A DNA stretch of 7,558 nt from an uncultured bacterium (GTDB taxonomy: Bacteria > Bacillota > Clostridia > Christensenellales > Borkfalkiaceae): NCBI GenBank assembly GCA_934871445.1, contig CAKXBD010000102.1:1-7558 (forward strand). Direction: 5' to 3'. The notes below the pieces were generated by a model. It worked only from the letters and a program-made list of their open reading frames with translations, ran no database searches and had not been told where the DNA came from. This document shows positions 6,935 through 7,558 of this stretch, in pieces. Position numbers and translations under genes: made by a program. The first letter of the stretch is position 1. Each line of letters starts with the position of its first letter.

Positions 6935-6966
6935 TTACCGTAAGTCCGAAAGGAAATTTACGGTAA
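6935..6966. repeat. 9-bp perfect inverted repeat, potential hairpin or operator
   Basis: TTACCGTAA (6935-6943) is the exact reverse complement of TTACGGTAA (6958-6966), with 14 bases between. The spacer contains TCC-GAAA-GGA, giving on the plus strand an inner 3-bp stem with a GNRA tetraloop. It lies between the terminator and the polypurine tract, and has no U-run of its own. It could be a leader RNA hairpin for the cluster or a DNA site for a dimeric regulator; which strand matters is unclear. Confidence 0.6.
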
Positions 6967-6980
6967 AGAAGCGCCCTCTG

Positions 6981-7014
6981 AAAAAAATAAGGCGTGGCTT
7001 TCATGCCACGCCTT
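6981..7014 (-). terminator. Rho-independent terminator for leftward transcription
   Basis: A perfect 10-bp stem (AAGGCGTGGC, 6989-6998, with GCCACGCCTT, 7005-7014) closes a six-base loop. On the minus strand it is followed at once by A and seven T (6988-6981). It would end transcripts coming from mutM or from the putative small RNA at 6981-7103. On the plus strand the stem is followed only by TTCTC, so it is weaker that way. If the cluster promoter lies upstream of it, it would act as an attenuator. Confidence 0.88.
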
Positions 7015-7103
7015 TTCTCATGCCTTATCTATGCCCTCCGTTGCGGACGGTTTTTAACAACTCAAACCGTCGCCCTCATACCTTCGAGAAAATCGAAGAT
7101 ATC
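6981..7103 (-). ncRNA. Candidate structured small RNA or leader with three hairpins
   Basis: Downstream of a plausible promoter, the minus strand can form three successive hairpins: arms 7093-7098/7082-7087 (6 bp, five-base loop), arms 7064-7071/7046-7053 (8 bp, ten-base loop) and the terminator (10 bp). Together they make a compact RNA of about 120 bases with a U-run end. I do not recognise a known riboswitch or RNA family. Alternatives: simply the 3' untranslated region of mutM, or the attenuated leader of the polysaccharide cluster. The 5' end is estimated from the promoter. Confidence 0.3.
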
Positions 7104-7109
7104 TCTAAA

Positions 7110-7139
7110 TATATAACAAGGCAATCAGGCTTTTTACAA
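7110..7139 (-). promoter_or_regulatory. Candidate sigma-A-type promoter with extended -10
   Basis: On the minus strand TTGTAA (7139-7134) and TATATA (7115-7110) are 18 bases apart, and TG one base upstream of the -10 gives an extended -10 element. The -35 matches consensus at four of six positions, the -10 at five of six when read as the overlapping TATATT (then with 20-base spacing). The DNA is AT-rich, so a chance match is possible. It would drive the hairpin region and, on read-through, the polysaccharide cluster. Confidence 0.3.
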
Positions 7140-7211
7140 GCAAATATGTCTTTTTCTTGCATACGAAAAAATATTTTTTATCTGATACGGATATTTTATA
7201 AGCTTTTCAAT

Positions 7212-7558
7212 TTACTTTTGGCAATGCGGGCAGAAAACCGAACCTCTGCCGCAAAGGACGAGGCGCTGCAACGTCGCTCCGCATACGGGGCAAGGTTTGT
7301 CGCCTTTTCCGTAGACCTGCAAATAGGGCGTATTGCGGTAGTTTTTCCCTTTGCTCAAAGTATATTCCTCAAAAGAGCTCGCGTTCTTTTCGATATAAAA
7401 AGCCAAAAGCTCGGGGATTATCGCGGCAAGGTGTTCAAAGCCGCTGTTCGTAAGTGAGCCGCATAACCTGTCGGGGCGTATGCCCGCAGCAAAGAGTATT
7501 TCGTCCGAATAAATGTTTCCGATACCCGCAATTATACTTTGGTCGAGCAGCATGGACT
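7212..7558 (-). CDS. mutM: Formamidopyrimidine-DNA glycosylase (Fpg/MutM), C-terminal part (cut by right edge)
   Basis: MutM removes oxidised purines such as 8-oxoguanine from DNA and cuts the abasic site. Only the last 115 or so residues are present; the N-terminal catalytic proline and domain lie beyond the window. Visible are the helix-two-turn-helix motif LLDQSIIAGIGNIYSDEILFAAGI and a C-terminal zinc finger with a CPVC pair and a CPHC pair (16 residues between the pairs) around LCGRGSVF, followed by the terminal QK usual for the family. QVYGKGDKPC before the first pair matches the family VYGR-type segment. An internal ATG at 7553 is not the start, since the frame continues upstream. Functionally unrelated to the polysaccharide cluster, it is separated from it by a terminator and 732 non-coding bases. 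Confidence 0.95.
   Translation of the reverse strand, partial: SMLLDQSIIAGIGNIYSDEILFAAGIRPDRLCGSLTNSGFEHLAAIIPELLAFYIEKNASSFEEYTLSKGKNYRNTPYLQVYGKGDKPCPVCGATLQRLVLCGRGSVFCPHCQK

Noticed and set aside
7034..7055. Plus-strand hairpin followed by TTTTT as a terminator
   Set aside because: The stem is only about four base pairs and there is no plus-strand gene upstream to terminate.
5901..7457. 518-codon open frame on the plus strand
   Set aside because: It runs antisense through the aminotransferase, the polypyrimidine tract and mutM; its product is F/P/S/L-rich low complexity with no fold, and the frame is open only because the tract lacks stops.

Overview
The window is a leftward-reading (minus-strand) surface-polysaccharide gene cluster from a bacterium, with the 3' end of mutM at its right edge. 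Strong GGAGG-type ribosome-binding sites, tightly packed overlapping genes, roughly mid-range GC, and protein types common in Clostridia-like glycan clusters suggest a Firmicutes-type (probably gut clostridial) organism. This placement is inference; no rRNA or other taxonomic marker is present.

Read in the direction of transcription (right to left), the layout is as follows. (i) 7558-7212 is the C-terminal third of formamidopyrimidine-DNA glycosylase (mutM), cut by the window edge. (ii) 7211-6480 is a 732-base non-coding gap. It holds a candidate extended -10 promoter, about 120 bases with three hairpins ending in a clear Rho-independent terminator, a separate 9-bp inverted repeat, and about 340 bases of extreme polypurine sequence on the transcribed sense. 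(iii) 6479-5244 is a DegT/DnrJ/EryC1-type PLP sugar aminotransferase. (iv) 5278-4514 is a bacterial sugar transferase (initiating phosphoglycosyltransferase). (v) 4446-3343 is an EpsD-like GT4 glycosyltransferase. (vi) 3326-2226 is a CDP-alcohol phosphatidyltransferase family membrane protein. (vii) 2229-1102 is a second GT4 glycosyltransferase. (viii) 1118-1 is a multi-spanning Wzy-type polymerase, open and running off the left edge.

The six cluster genes are probably one operon: gaps are 67 and 16 bases and the other junctions overlap (35, 4 and 17 bases). Inferred pathway: the aminotransferase makes an amino-sugar nucleotide. The sugar transferase loads the first sugar-phosphate on the lipid carrier. 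The two GT4 enzymes extend the unit, the CDP-alcohol enzyme may add a phospho-alcohol group or supply a lipid, and Wzy polymerises the repeat unit. No flippase or chain-length regulator lies in the window.

The most unusual item is the CDP-alcohol phosphatidyltransferase. It carries a hydrophilic insert of six 14-residue (42-bp) tandem repeats plus a partial copy, in a loop predicted to face the cytoplasm, and it has glycine in place of the last aspartate of the family's catalytic motif. The second is the operon leader, with its purine-only character and stacked hairpins.
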